Shown piece after piece: positions 24,939 to 35,600 of a DNA stretch of 64,000 nt. Source of the DNA: Paraburkholderia sartisoli (lineage in GTDB: Bacteria; Pseudomonadota; Gammaproteobacteria; Burkholderiales; Burkholderiaceae); NCBI RefSeq assembly GCF_900107685.1, contig NZ_FNRQ01000009.1, forward strand, positions 1-64,000. Direction: 5' to 3'. Position numbers and translations under genes: made by a program. The notes beneath the pieces were generated by a model. The model ran no database searches and was not told the DNA's origin. It worked only from the letters and a program-made list of their open reading frames with translations. Every line of letters begins with the position of its first letter. Position 1 is the stretch's first letter.

Positions 24939-26492
24939 ATGACGACGTTTCGCGCCACCTTCGCAATTTTCCTTGTCACGCTGCTGTCGGCCTGCGTGGG
25001 CCTGCCGCCGCAGTCCACCCGCGTGGAGTCGCACGCGCTCTACGACACGAACACCACGCGTCTCGGCACGGTACTCGTGCCGCAGGCACAGGAGCATCCG
25101 GGCGAAAGCGCGTTTCATCTGCTGTCGACCGGCGTCGACGCGCTCCTCGCCCGCATCGCGCTTACCGAAAAAGCCGATCGCACACTCGACCTGCAGTACT
25201 ACATCTGGCACAACGACCAGACCGGACAGGAACTGGCGAGCGCCGTCCTCAAGGCCGCTGACCGGGGCGTGCGGGTGCGCGTGCTGCTGGACGACCTCGG
25301 CACCGGCGCGGACGACGAAGTCCTGCTCGCCATCGCCTCGCATCCGAACGTGCAGGTCCGGCTCTTCAACCCGGTGGCAAGCCGCACTTTCAAGACACTC
25401 GGCTCCGCGCTCGAATTCAGGCGCGTGAACCGGCGCATGCACAGCAAGGCGATCATCGCGGACAACCAGGCGGCGATTCTCGGCGGCCGCAATATCGGCG
25501 ACGAATACTTCGGCGCATCGAACGACGTATCGTTTGGCGATCTCGACGTGCTGACATTCGGACCGGTCGTTCATAAGGTATCCATGGCATTCGACGAGTT
25601 CTGGAATTCCGATGCCGCGTATCCCATCGAATCGCTGACCGGTCATCCCGCCAGCCCCGACGCGCTCGCTAACTTCCGGACGAAACTGTCGGCATCGGTC
25701 GCCTCGCATGAAAACTCGCCGTACGTGATGCAGGTGAAGCAGCGTCTGGCCGACCTGGCCGCTACACACGGCGTGACGTTTTCGTGGGGCAAGGCGACGC
25801 TGCTCTACGACGACCCTGCCAAGATCACCCGCTCGCCCGACGATCCCGAAGGCCATCTGCTGTCGCAGTTCAACGCGCTCAGCATCACGCCGGACAAGGA
25901 GATGCTGATCGTCTCGCCGTACTTCGTGCCCGGCAAGAAGGGCGTCGAGTGGATTCGCTCCCTGACCGCGCGCGGCGTGCGCGTGACGATCCTGACCAAC
26001 TCGCTCGCGGCCACCGATGTCGCCGCGGTACACGCCGGATACCAGCGCTACCGCAAGGACCTGCTGGACGCGGGCGTGCATCTGTACGAACTGAAACCCG
26101 CCGCCAGCGAAGACCCGAAAGCGAAGAAGAAATCGATACTCGGATCGTCGAAGGCTTCGTTGCACGCCAAGACTTACGTGTTCGACAGAAAGAGTATCTT
26201 CATCGGCTCGATGAATCTCGACCCGCGTTCCATCACGCTCAACACCGAAATCGGCGTCTACTGCCAGAGCGAGGCCATCGCCGCAGAAGTAGCGGACGGA
26301 CTCCAGCCGAGGCTCGACCAGATCGCGTGGCGGCTCGAGGAACGCAAGGATGCGAACGGCAGGAGCCGGATCGTGTGGATCGATACGGCGGCCGACGGCA
26401 CGGTGAAGGAACTCGACGAACCCGACGTGTCCACCATGAAACGCATTGGCATCTGGTTCCTCGGCCTGCTGCCGATCGAATCGCAGCTGTAG
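24939..26492 (+). CDS. clsC: ClsC-like cardiolipin synthase / phospholipase D family protein
   Basis: A 517-aa protein with two HKD motifs: HSKAIIAD with GGRN, and HAKTYVFD with GSMN. It begins with a signal sequence ending in a lipobox-like LLSAC. Layout matches ClsC (YmdC), which makes cardiolipin from phosphatidylglycerol and phosphatidylethanolamine. The ATG at 24939 is preferred to 24924 because GGAGA lies eight bases before it. No ymdB-like partner is adjacent, whereas in E. coli clsC has one. Confidence 0.88.
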   Translation: MTTFRATFAIFLVTLLSACVGLPPQSTRVESHALYDTNTTRLGTVLVPQAQEHPGESAFHLLSTGVDALLARIALTEKADRTLDLQYYIWHNDQTGQELASAVLKAADRGVRVRVLLDDLGTGADDEVLLAIASHPNVQVRLFNPVASRTFKTLGSALEFRRVNRRMHSKAIIADNQAAILGGRNIGDEYFGASNDVSFGDLDVLTFGPVVHKVSMAFDEFWNSDAAYPIESLTGHPASPDALANFRTKLSASVASHENSPYVMQVKQRLADLAATHGVTFSWGKATLLYDDPAKITRSPDDPEGHLLSQFNALSITPDKEMLIVSPYFVPGKKGVEWIRSLTARGVRVTILTNSLAATDVAAVHAGYQRYRKDLLDAGVHLYELKPAASEDPKAKKKSILGSSKASLHAKTYVFDRKSIFIGSMNLDPRSITLNTEIGVYCQSEAIAAEVADGLQPRLDQIAWRLEERKDANGRSRIVWIDTAADGTVKELDEPDVSTMKRIGIWFLGLLPIESQL

Positions 26493-26668
26493 GCAACGGC
26501 CGGGCCGGTCAAACTGCTTCACGATCAATATCGTGTACGGTTCGCGTTCCCGGCGGCACGTGCGTCCGGTACACTGCCCGGGCGCCGCAGCCGAGTGGTC
26601 GTGAGGTCGCGTAGTCGACACGGACCGGCGGATGACGGAAACCGGTCAGTGTTCAGGAGAACCCGTGC

Positions 26669-27436
26669 ATGGAACAACTTGTCAGTCACCCGCTGTTTTT
26701 CTTCGTGGTCACGATGGTGTTCATGTCGCTCGCGGCGTGGATCGGCGCCACCGTCCTGCGCGGCAAAAAGCCCCTCGATGACGCGTCACGCGACGACTTC
26801 AGTGTCGTCCAGTCGGCGACGCTGACGCTACTCGCGCTCGTGATCGGCTTCAGCCTTTCGATGGCCGTTGGACGTTACGACCAGCGCAAGAACTACGAGG
26901 AAGAAGAAGCGAACGCGATTGGCACTGAGTTCCTGCGGGCCGACCTGCTGCCGGCTTCGGAAGCGGCGGCAACCCGTGCGCTCCTGCTGAAGTATCTGGA
27001 CCAGCGTATCCAGAACTACCGGACCCGCGACCCACAGCAACTCGCGCAGATCGACGCGACCACGACGCAGCTCGAAGCCGATATGTGGACGGCCGTGCGC
27101 ACTGGCGCCGCCGCCCAGCCGAATCCGGTCACGGCGCTTGCGGTCGCCGGCATGAACGACGTGATCAACACGCAAGGCTACACCCAGGCGGCCTGGTGGA
27201 ACCGTGTGCCCTTTGCCGCCTGGGCGCTGCTGGTCAGTATCGGGCTGTTCTCCAATCTGCTGGTCGGTTACGGCTCGCGCACCGAAACGGCCAGGGCCCG
27301 CTTTCTGCTCGTCATGCCGCTCGTCGTCTCGCTGTCGATCACGCTCATCGCCGATATCGACAGCCCGCGTAACGGCATCATCCGCGTCGTGCCGCAGAAC
27401 CTCATCAGCCTCGTACAGTCGCTTCCCAAACCTTAG
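26669..27436 (+). CDS. DUF4239-type membrane protein
   Basis: A 255-aa membrane protein with two N-terminal helices (about 9-30 and 50-68), a long charged middle (about 70-170: KNYEEEEANAIGTEFLRADLL and following) and two C-terminal helices, ending near PRNGIIRVVPQ. The pattern EEANAIGT with PRxGxxxV near the end is that of DUF4239 ('bestrophin-like') proteins. Function unknown. Stands alone on the plus strand before the T6SS locus. Confidence 0.78.
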   Translation: MEQLVSHPLFFFVVTMVFMSLAAWIGATVLRGKKPLDDASRDDFSVVQSATLTLLALVIGFSLSMAVGRYDQRKNYEEEEANAIGTEFLRADLLPASEAAATRALLLKYLDQRIQNYRTRDPQQLAQIDATTTQLEADMWTAVRTGAAAQPNPVTALAVAGMNDVINTQGYTQAAWWNRVPFAAWALLVSIGLFSNLLVGYGSRTETARARFLLVMPLVVSLSITLIADIDSPRNGIIRVVPQNLISLVQSLPKP

Positions 27437-27555
27437 CTTTAGGGGCCGCACGTCTGGCACCCGCCCTGCATGCGCTGGAGGGCAGCCGGCCGCGCAGATC
27501 GCGGCACTGCCCGATCTGTTCCAAAGGCTTGAAGTCCTGACAGTCACACGCGGCG

Positions 27556-28074
27556 TTATCTGGCCGCGTCGCCTGGCGCGACCAGCTCCCGACCAGCCAG
27601 TTCGAGCTTCAGTGGCGCATCCGCCGACAGCTTCTTCTTCGGAATCACCCGACGCCAGCTTCCGTCCGGATCGGGCTCACGATAGAACACGGCGATACCC
27701 ACGTATTCCGCGTCGGGCTGCATCGGCTGCGAAAGGCTCGCGGACGCTCCCGGGTGTACCACGGTTCCGATGCTCGCCCGCATGTCCTGCGCGAGGAGCG
27801 TCTTGTCGCTCTTCAGCAGATCGTCGTACGACGCCTCGTCGAAGCGTTTGCGATCCTTGAGCTGGTATACGCGCACGGCGACCGAAGTCGAACGCATCGC
27901 TTCGTCGGGGTTGAGCGAGGCGCGTGCGGTGAGGTCGACATTCAGCACCTTCACCTGCTTGAAGAAGACCGCGTGGTATGCGCTCGCGGTCGAGTCCGAC
28001 ACGGCCTGCCAGGCGCCGCATGCGCCGAGCAGCAAACTGGCGGCAAGGAGGATCAGGGTGGAACGAAGAGGCAT
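27556..28074 (-). CDS. tssJ: T6SS outer-membrane lipoprotein TssJ
   Basis: A 172-aa lipoprotein: signal peptide with lipobox LLGAC and acylated cysteine at about residue 19. The mature part has the TssJ (VasD/SciN) beta-sandwich pattern, including SVAVRVYQLKDRKRF and EPDPDGSWRRV. TssJ binds TssM and anchors the membrane complex at the outer membrane. It is the last gene of the minus-strand T6SS arm. GGAG lies six bases before the ATG at 28074. Confidence 0.92.
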   Translation of the reverse strand: MPLRSTLILLAASLLLGACGAWQAVSDSTASAYHAVFFKQVKVLNVDLTARASLNPDEAMRSTSVAVRVYQLKDRKRFDEASYDDLLKSDKTLLAQDMRASIGTVVHPGASASLSQPMQPDAEYVGIAVFYREPDPDGSWRRVIPKKKLSADAPLKLELAGRELVAPGDAAR

Positions 28075-28088
28075 CAATACTCCAGAAA

Positions 28089-29180
28089 TCAGGCAGGCGA
28101 CGTAACGAAAGGGTTCGGCGACTGTGCCGGAAACGCCTCGCAGCAACCGAGAGGGATGGCGATCATATGTTCGTCCGGCGAAGGCAGGACGGTGGTCCAG
28201 GCAAGACGCGGCGCCGGCCCTTCCCGCGCCGCGCCGATCGCGGGCAGTGGCACGAGCCGCGACGACACTTCCATGCGGAGGAACACATCGGCCTTCGTAC
28301 CGACGTACAGGCGGATAAACGCCATCAGTTCGCGATGCAGCCATGCGCCCGGCAACAGATCGTGCGCCTGTCCTGCGGATGCGGGCCGCAAGGTCACGCG
28401 GGCGGCCCGGTTGCGCCAGATGAGGCGCGCGCCCAGCACGTAGCCGCCACCGAGGCCGCGGCGTTCGCCGTCGCAACCGCCCATGGACGTGAGCGGTTGC
28501 GGCTTGCCCGCTCCCTTGAGCGTCGGAAAGAATTCGTCGACACGCACGTCGACGCCCGGCGCAGCCAGGGCGACGACACCGGCGAGCCCTTCGGGCGTGC
28601 GCGTGCGCTGGACCAGCAGACCCAGCAGCGCGAGTACGCGTGAGTCCGCGAGCCCCGCGCGTGCCGGCTTTTCGCCCCAACCGAAACCCGCCAGAGACAG
28701 CAGATTTCGCGAATGCACATCGGTTCCTCCCGGGCGAAAGCCGACCGGATAGCGATACTTTTTCCACGCGCGATACAGCAGCGTCACGAACCGGTGATTG
28801 AACTGGTCCAGAAACGCTTCGAGCGCTTCGTGTCCTTCCGTGCGCAGCACGATGTCGTCGATCATGTGCGACGGCATCGCGGCATCGACGCCGTAAAGAC
28901 CCATGAACGTCGTCCGGACAGTCGGTGGAGGGTTCGGTTCGTACGCGACGCCCTCCCCGCCAGACTCGACCGCCGCGATTTCGCCAGCCGGAAAGCCGAC
29001 GCGAGGCTGTGGACGAAACCGCACGGGCTCATGGTCGGGCGTGTCGCGCGTAGCGAATCCGGGATGCGCGGGCATGCGCGCTTCGAGCAGCCGGCACAAC
29101 TGCATGAAGTTCATCGTCGGCGCGCGGGCCAGCAGCGCCGCGACGAACGGCTCCAGATCGGGGATCTCTCGCGGCTTCAT
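28089..29180 (-). CDS. tssG: T6SS baseplate protein TssG
   Basis: A 363-aa VasB/ImpH-family baseplate subunit. Family blocks are FMQLCRLLEARMP near the N-terminus, PPTVRTTFMGLYG and FLDQFNHRFVTLLYRAWKKYRYP. The ATG at 29180 overlaps the tssF stop as ATGA; the long upstream extension in this frame is a shadow inside tssF. TssG pairs with TssF and TssE in the wedge. Confidence 0.93.
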   Translation of the reverse strand: MKPREIPDLEPFVAALLARAPTMNFMQLCRLLEARMPAHPGFATRDTPDHEPVRFRPQPRVGFPAGEIAAVESGGEGVAYEPNPPPTVRTTFMGLYGVDAAMPSHMIDDIVLRTEGHEALEAFLDQFNHRFVTLLYRAWKKYRYPVGFRPGGTDVHSRNLLSLAGFGWGEKPARAGLADSRVLALLGLLVQRTRTPEGLAGVVALAAPGVDVRVDEFFPTLKGAGKPQPLTSMGGCDGERRGLGGGYVLGARLIWRNRAARVTLRPASAGQAHDLLPGAWLHRELMAFIRLYVGTKADVFLRMEVSSRLVPLPAIGAAREGPAPRLAWTTVLPSPDEHMIAIPLGCCEAFPAQSPNPFVTSPA

Positions 29181-31003
29181 AGCGGAGCGCGCGACGCCTT
29201 GCTGCGCGGCCATTCGATGCGTTGCTTCGAGGGCAGGCTGACGATCGCGAGTTTCGTGAACAGGTTGATTTCCGCGTACAGCGCAAAGAACCGGTGCAGC
29301 AGTTCGCCGAACAGCATCACGTCGCCTTCGCCCGCGAAAGCGTGACTGTCGAGCGTGACCTCGATCAGCACGCCGCGCTCGACAGAACCGCCCGACACTT
29401 CTTCGAGCAGTGCTTCCGACACATGCAGGATGCCTGCGAGGCGCCGGCGGTTTAGCTCGTCGCTCGTCCAGTCGTAGAGCGCCAGCGCGCCGCGCAGCAC
29501 CTCCGCATCCATCATCGACAGAAAATTCGGCGCGAGGTGTGACAGCACCCGCCACTGGAAACGGTCGCCGGTCGGGGGATACAGCGGCAACGTCGGCGCG
29601 GCCAGATTGCGCACGGCTGAAACATTCGGCGTACTCTCGCCCAGTTCGTCGATGCTCGCTTCGCGCAGGCCCTTTCGCGGCAGCATGCCGTTGGTACCGG
29701 TCACGCGCAGTGACAGGTTTTCCGCCGGCAGATCCTCCATCGACTCCCACGCGTGACCGCCGAGGACAACCCACGTCTCATGCAGGCCCGTCACGCCCTG
29801 TTTCACCCGCGTATGAAAATACCGCTCGGGCGCTTCGTGACGCAGCATCCCGCCGCGGTGGCGGAACGTGGCGAACGGCACATACTCGTAGCGCTGCGCG
29901 CTCGCGTGATCGAACGATTCGATCGCATCGACCGAATAAGTCTCGACACAGGCGCCCTGATGGCCCGCGGGCACCACCCGGTATTCCGTCTCGTGGTGAT
30001 TGACGTCGATCGGCTCGGCGTGAAGCGCAAACAGGTTGATGACCGGCGTACAGAAAAGCCGGACGTTCTCCGCCGTGAAGCGCTGGCCCGCTGGATAGCT
30101 GTGTTCGAGCAGGATTTCCAGTTCGAAGCTGAACGCGTTCGCGGGCAGTTTCGCGATATCCAGACCGCACAGATCGACGAACAGAAACTTCTCGCGGAAA
30201 GCGAAATATTCGAGCAACAGCTGGAAGCCCGAAAATGAGGCCTCGGCTTTGGGCCACAGGCGCTCTTCAGTGGTGAACCCCGCGGGTTCGAAGGTCACGC
30301 CATCGAGCGGGCGGGCCTCGCCGGCGGCGATGCCCTGATGGGCCTCGGGAATGCGCCACGCAACCGAGTCAACCTGGCGCGTGAGCGCAAGGTGCATCGC
30401 GAACGCCGTCGGCAGATCCGCGTTCAGATAGATGCGAAGTTTCGACAGATCCGTCGCATCTCGTCGCGCCGAGTGGTCGATCTCGAAGCGCAGCCGGATC
30501 ACCGCGCGGCCGTCGTGACGCACGTCCGGTCCCGCGTGCGTGAGGCGCACCGGCTGAAGCGTCACCGCCTGTGTCGTGCGATAGACGCATTGCACGGTTT
30601 TCGGCGTCGCGCCTTCCGTGCCGGAAGCGGACGGCGTGGCAATTGGCGCCGAGCGCACCGGCACGCCGGCGGGCACCGTTTCGGTCTTCTGCAGCGTTTC
30701 GACGAGCGGAAACAGTTCCACCACCGACAGCGACGGAATCATGCGCAGATAGTGCGGCCAGAGCAGGCTCACCAGTCCTTCAGTCAGTTCCGGCAGTTCG
30801 TCGTCGAGCTTCTGTTGCAGGCGCCCCGTGAGAAACGCGAAGCCCTCGTACAGGCGCTCGACGGATGGATCGCGATCGCCCACGCGATCGAGGTTGAGCA
30901 TGCGTGCACGGTCGGGATGCGCCCGCGCGAATTCCTTGCCCGCTTCGCGCAGGTAGCGCATCTCGCCTTCGTAGTAGCGCAGAATCGAATCGTCCTGGTC
31001 CAT
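29177..31003 (-). CDS. tssF: T6SS baseplate protein TssF
   Basis: A 608-aa VasA/ImpG-family protein. It opens with the family start ILRYYEGEMRYLREAGKEFA and continues with RLQQKLDDELPELTEGLVSLLWPHYLR. Full length. It lies 12 bases downstream of tssA and overlaps tssG, which reflects co-assembly of TssF and TssG. Confidence 0.95.
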   Translation of the reverse strand: MDQDDSILRYYEGEMRYLREAGKEFARAHPDRARMLNLDRVGDRDPSVERLYEGFAFLTGRLQQKLDDELPELTEGLVSLLWPHYLRMIPSLSVVELFPLVETLQKTETVPAGVPVRSAPIATPSASGTEGATPKTVQCVYRTTQAVTLQPVRLTHAGPDVRHDGRAVIRLRFEIDHSARRDATDLSKLRIYLNADLPTAFAMHLALTRQVDSVAWRIPEAHQGIAAGEARPLDGVTFEPAGFTTEERLWPKAEASFSGFQLLLEYFAFREKFLFVDLCGLDIAKLPANAFSFELEILLEHSYPAGQRFTAENVRLFCTPVINLFALHAEPIDVNHHETEYRVVPAGHQGACVETYSVDAIESFDHASAQRYEYVPFATFRHRGGMLRHEAPERYFHTRVKQGVTGLHETWVVLGGHAWESMEDLPAENLSLRVTGTNGMLPRKGLREASIDELGESTPNVSAVRNLAAPTLPLYPPTGDRFQWRVLSHLAPNFLSMMDAEVLRGALALYDWTSDELNRRRLAGILHVSEALLEEVSGGSVERGVLIEVTLDSHAFAGEGDVMLFGELLHRFFALYAEINLFTKLAIVSLPSKQRIEWPRSKASRAPL

Positions 31004-31015
31004 GAAATCTCGTTG

Positions 31016-32599
31016 TTATAGCGTGAGGGTGCGCGCGGGATCGAGTACGGTCAGCTCTCCCTGGAGCTGGTCGATGCGGCGTGCGAGCGTCGGCCTGTCC
31101 GCGTCCTTGCGGCTGCTCATTGCCTTGAGCGCCCTGATCAACTGGTGCTTCACCTCGAAGGCAAGCGCCGGCTCCCAGCGCACGAGCGGCACGGTGTGCG
31201 TGGCGGCGTCGAGTTCGGCCAGCAGCGGCAACGCGGCATCGGTGCGGCCCGCGTGGTCAGCGAGGCGCGCCATGACGAAGCGCTGCAGATAGCGCTGGCG
31301 TTCTGTCCGGAGGCCGGGCAGCGCTTCCAGCCACGCGAACGCGGCCTCGAGGCTCTGGCTCGCGGCGAGGTCCCTCGCCTGCGCCTCGATCTCGGGCCAG
31401 TCACCAGTGGCACTGTCGTCACTGTTTGCCGACACCGGCAGCGGCGCGATCGTTTCGCCCGCTTCGAGGTCGCGTACGACCGCGTGCCGCGCGATCCATT
31501 CGAGCGTCGTGTCGTCGGCGAACGGGGTGCTGTCGTTGAATGCGAGACGTTCGATGCCAGGCAGCCGTTCGAGGAAGAGCGCGAAGTCCGCCCGCAGCAG
31601 TTCGCGCCACGCGCTATACGGTGCGCCGACGTGGTCGAGTGCGATGTGCTGGAAATATTGCAGGTCGAACCACAGATGGTTCACGCCTTCCATGTATGCG
31701 CCCTCGACCCGTTCGAGCAGTTCGTGCCAGTGTTTCTGCAGCACGAGACGCTTCATCTGCTGGCGCAGCTCGGGGCGCGGCGGGACCAGACGCGTGCGGC
31801 ACTGCGCGTCGGCGGGCGGAACCTCGTGCAGCGTGTCCCAGCGCACGCTGCGCACGAGCCGCACCGACGGCAGGTAGCCGTTTTCCTGGTCGCGCAGCCA
31901 TGTCGCCATCGTGCGCGCCTGGTCGAGAAGTTCGCGTGTTGAGGAAACGGTGGCGTTTGATATTCCGGTAGCGCCTTGCGACGATGGCTGGGACGCATCC
32001 CCGTCCTGATCGGCACAGCGCGGCGACTCGCCGTTGCGTTCAAAACGTGCGACGAGCGGTTGCAGGTTTGGGCGCGCCGCATCGGGCCACTCGCCGGTAC
32101 GCGTGACGAGCAGGTCGAGCGCCGCGATCGCGCGCTCAAGATCCGCCGGCTCGAATGTGCCCCGGCTTTCGAGCAGATCGACCATGCGCGTGGTCGCGAG
32201 CATTTCAAGCGCCCCCTTCTTCGTTTCGGCACGCGCGGGCAGCAGCGCAACGCCGAAGCGCTCGACCAGCGCCGCGATCAGTTCCAGGCCGTCCGCAAAG
32301 CCCGCTGGTCCATTCTGGCGCAATCGTGCGAACGTGTAGTAGCCGGCGACGCGCAGATCCTTGCCCGTTTCCTTGAGCAGCTGTTCGCACGAGCGCACGA
32401 TCAGGGCGTCGTCGATGTCCGAAAGCTTCGCGGCCTGGTCCTTCAGTTCGAAGAACGCATCTTCGTAACCAGGATCGCGACCACAAGGATGTTCGCCGGG
32501 GAATGGCACGAGCCACGACGACCAGACGTCGGCTCGAGCCGGCGACAACGAACGAACCGGGTTCGTACACAGCAGGTTCTTGACGAAATCAGTGAGCAC
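31016..32599 (-). CDS. tssA: T6SS protein TssA (ImpA N-terminal family)
   Basis: A 527-aa TssA protein. The ImpA N-terminal domain is at about 35-150 (PGYEDAFFELKDQAAKLS, LLKETGKDLRVAGYYTFARL). A long variable C-terminal part (VasJ-like) follows. It starts with GTG after GAGG. TssA coordinates baseplate and sheath assembly. It is nine bases downstream of tssM. Confidence 0.9.
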   Translation of the reverse strand: MLTDFVKNLLCTNPVRSLSPARADVWSSWLVPFPGEHPCGRDPGYEDAFFELKDQAAKLSDIDDALIVRSCEQLLKETGKDLRVAGYYTFARLRQNGPAGFADGLELIAALVERFGVALLPARAETKKGALEMLATTRMVDLLESRGTFEPADLERAIAALDLLVTRTGEWPDAARPNLQPLVARFERNGESPRCADQDGDASQPSSQGATGISNATVSSTRELLDQARTMATWLRDQENGYLPSVRLVRSVRWDTLHEVPPADAQCRTRLVPPRPELRQQMKRLVLQKHWHELLERVEGAYMEGVNHLWFDLQYFQHIALDHVGAPYSAWRELLRADFALFLERLPGIERLAFNDSTPFADDTTLEWIARHAVVRDLEAGETIAPLPVSANSDDSATGDWPEIEAQARDLAASQSLEAAFAWLEALPGLRTERQRYLQRFVMARLADHAGRTDAALPLLAELDAATHTVPLVRWEPALAFEVKHQLIRALKAMSSRKDADRPTLARRIDQLQGELTVLDPARTLTL

Positions 32600-32608
32600 C
32601 CGTTGACC

Positions 32609-35600
32609 TCAATAAACAAATGCATTGGCCAGCAGGCGATTGGCACCGCTCAACCGCGCCGCCAGCCGGGCGGCCGAACCCGGCTTCGTGTCGGATAGCG
32701 GCACGCCCGCGCGGGATTCCATCGCCGCCGCCTCGCTGGCCGCGGGCTTCGCCCTGCTCTCCGTGACTTCGGGCGTGACCGGCCGGGTCTGCTTCGATGC
32801 AGTGGCCGCTGTTGCGTGACGAGCGACCGGGTCCATGGAGACGCGGTCAGCATTGCCCGTGCGGTTGACATCGCCTGGCCGGCCCGGGGGGAGCTGCACC
32901 AGCGCAAGCCTTGCGGATTCCAGCATCGCTGCCGGCATTGGAGGAAGCTCGCCAATCGCCTGCTTCTGTGCGCCCTGCGACGAGCCCGTCAGAAAAATCC
33001 TCTGTGGCAGGGAGAAACGCCGCAGGGCGAGCATGTCGAGCGGCCCCGCTCCAGCTTCGCTGCGCAGTTGCACCCTGAGCGGGATGCCGTGGCTCTGGCC
33101 CCTCAAGGAGGTGTCTTTCAAGGCGTCTGGCGTCCAGGCAAGCAGATAGCGCGCGTTGTCCTGCGGTGTAACCGTCGCGCGTTCGAGCAGCCGGATCAGT
33201 CCGAACCGGCCTTGTGTATCGAATGCCGAGCGCAGTCCGCCCTGCTCGGTCTGCCATTCGATACGTGAGACGTTCTCAAGCGCGTCGCCAGGCCAGACGA
33301 ACGGCACCCACTCTTCCTTCTGGTTGAAGTAATGCAGTTCACGGCCTGACAGCACGAAGTTCATGTCGGTGACGCCTGGCGTGGGCACCGCGCGCAGTTC
33401 ATAACGCACGTGGGCGTCGCCAGTCGGAAACAACGAGGTTGAAACGCGCATCAGCGTGTTCAACGCGGTGAGGAAGGCCGGGTCGACCGTCAGCGCGCCG
33501 TGACCCGATCCCTGCGCGGCGACCCAGCGATCACCCTGTCGCTCGACCACGCCTGCGAGTTGCGTCGTCATGAACTGGCTGATCAGGCCGCTGTCGGGGC
33601 GCATGAAGCGGGCCATTTCGGGTAGCGAAGCGTCATTGTCTGAGTCGGCGAACGGATACCGGCCAGCGAAGTTGCGGTTCCAGTCGGCGAGGATCCCGGT
33701 GCGCCACGTATCGTTCAGACTCGACGCCGCCGGCTGAAGGACGACCTGCCACGTCTGGTCGAGCGGCTGCTGAAACAGGTCGCCGAAGCCCGCCCATTGC
33801 TGGCCGAGGCTCGCGGCCACGCGGCTTGCGTAGTCGCGGCTGTCGGCGATATCCGAGGTTCTGCCCTGCAGCACGGCCTGTGCCGCCATGCGGGACATTG
33901 CGTCCGGATCACTGCTCATCATGATCTGCTGCAGCTTCAGGCGCATCGCTGTGACACGCTCCATGTAGCGCTGGACGCTGAGTTCGCTTGTTGTGGAAGC
34001 CTGGGCCGCGGTTGTGACGTCGCCGGCGGTGGTGACGGGGTTCGCCAGATCGCTGCCGGCGAGCCGCAGCAGCGGGCCGAATGCGGTTGCGAGCGGGGCG
34101 GCGTTGTGCGGTTGCGCTACTTTTGACGGGTCCTTTTCTCTGGCGCCCACCAGTTGCTGCGCCTTGTTGATCAGCGTGTCGGACAGCGATTGCGTGGTCG
34201 CCCCCGCTCCCGCCTGATACACGACGACATTCATCAGCGCTGCCAGTGGCGAGCGCTGTGGATCGGCGAGCAGCGTCAACTGGTCGACCGTGCCCGAGAG
34301 CGTGGTGGCGGGTTGCCAGCGGACGCTGTTGAGGAACTGCGCCCATGCGCGCGCGTAGTCGTCGAAGTAACGTTGTTGCAGGTCGGCTTTGAGCGATTGC
34401 GCGGGTGTACGGGTCGGCTGGGTGTCTGACAGCACCCAGTCGCCTGCAATAGTGCGCTGATCGCCTGCCTTGTCGATTGCCTTCGAGATGCGTTCGTCCC
34501 ATGCCGTGCGCGTGAAGACGCCCGGCAGCGTGTCCGTCGTGTTGAAGAGCCCGCGGCTGCTCGTGCCTCCCAGCAATGTGGCAAGTGATACCGGTGGATA
34601 CTTCGGCTTCGCTTCTTCGATGATCTGTTGATAGAGCGCGTCAGTCGAGTTCTGGATGCCGCGCACGCCGATCACCGTTTGCCGGGTTGCGTTGACCAGT
34701 ACCGCGTCCGGGATAATCGCAAGCGATGCTCCGCCCGTTGCTGCGTTTTGCTTGAGATGGCTCGCATAGAACGCGATCAGGCGATTGCGCAGATCCTGCC
34801 ATGCGCCTTCGCTCAGGTTTGAATTGAGCGGCCGCGAAGGTGCAGCAGTCGCGGTGAGTTGCGGGGTGAGGAACGTCACGTCGGCATGTTCTGGTCTGGC
34901 GAGCATCAGGTAGGCCTTGAGTGTCGCGTAGGCGGCGTTGACCTGCGCTTCCCCACCGCTTGCGATCTCCGCGTCCGAAAGCGATGCGAGTTGCCGCAGC
35001 CGACTCTCGAGTTTCGTGCGTATTGGGCCGACGACGATCCGCGCAACCGCGTTCTCGTAGCTCGGCCACAGAGCTGCGTAAAGTGCTGCGTCGTGGTTCA
35101 GGCCGAAGCGTGTGTACCACGGCGCGCCGTCATGCTGATGCGATTCGACGGTGTCGAGCTGTTTTTGCAGCGCGTCGAGATGCTGCGCGGCCTGGGTTGG
35201 GTTTTGCGTTGGGCTTTGTGATGCATCGAGTTCCGCTGTTGTGTCGGCGGCGGTCTGGATCGTTGCACGATTCGTGAATCCTGAAAGCATCGTGCCGGCA
35301 AGCCAGAGTCCGGCGAGTGCGGTCGTCATCCATGCAGCGGCAGTCGGGAGCGATAGGCCGACGCGTCGGCCGTGAATCTGGCGGCTGTGGGTGGCGATGG
35401 TTTGCCACGTAGCGCGAGGGACAGTCTGATCTTCAGCATGGCCTTGTGCGATGCAAGCGGCGGCGCCGTTCTCTTCCGCCGTGGCTTCATCCACCGTCGC
35501 CACGCGCTCCTTGAACAACGAGGCAAAGAGCAGGCCATGGACAGCGCTACGCCAGACACGCGACTGGCCAATCCGCACGATCAGGTCGGACAATGATTCT

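Noticed and set aside
24837..26621. 594-codon minus-strand frame opposite clsC
   Set aside because: clsC has two intact HKD motifs and a lipobox on the plus strand; the antisense product has no recognisable domain.
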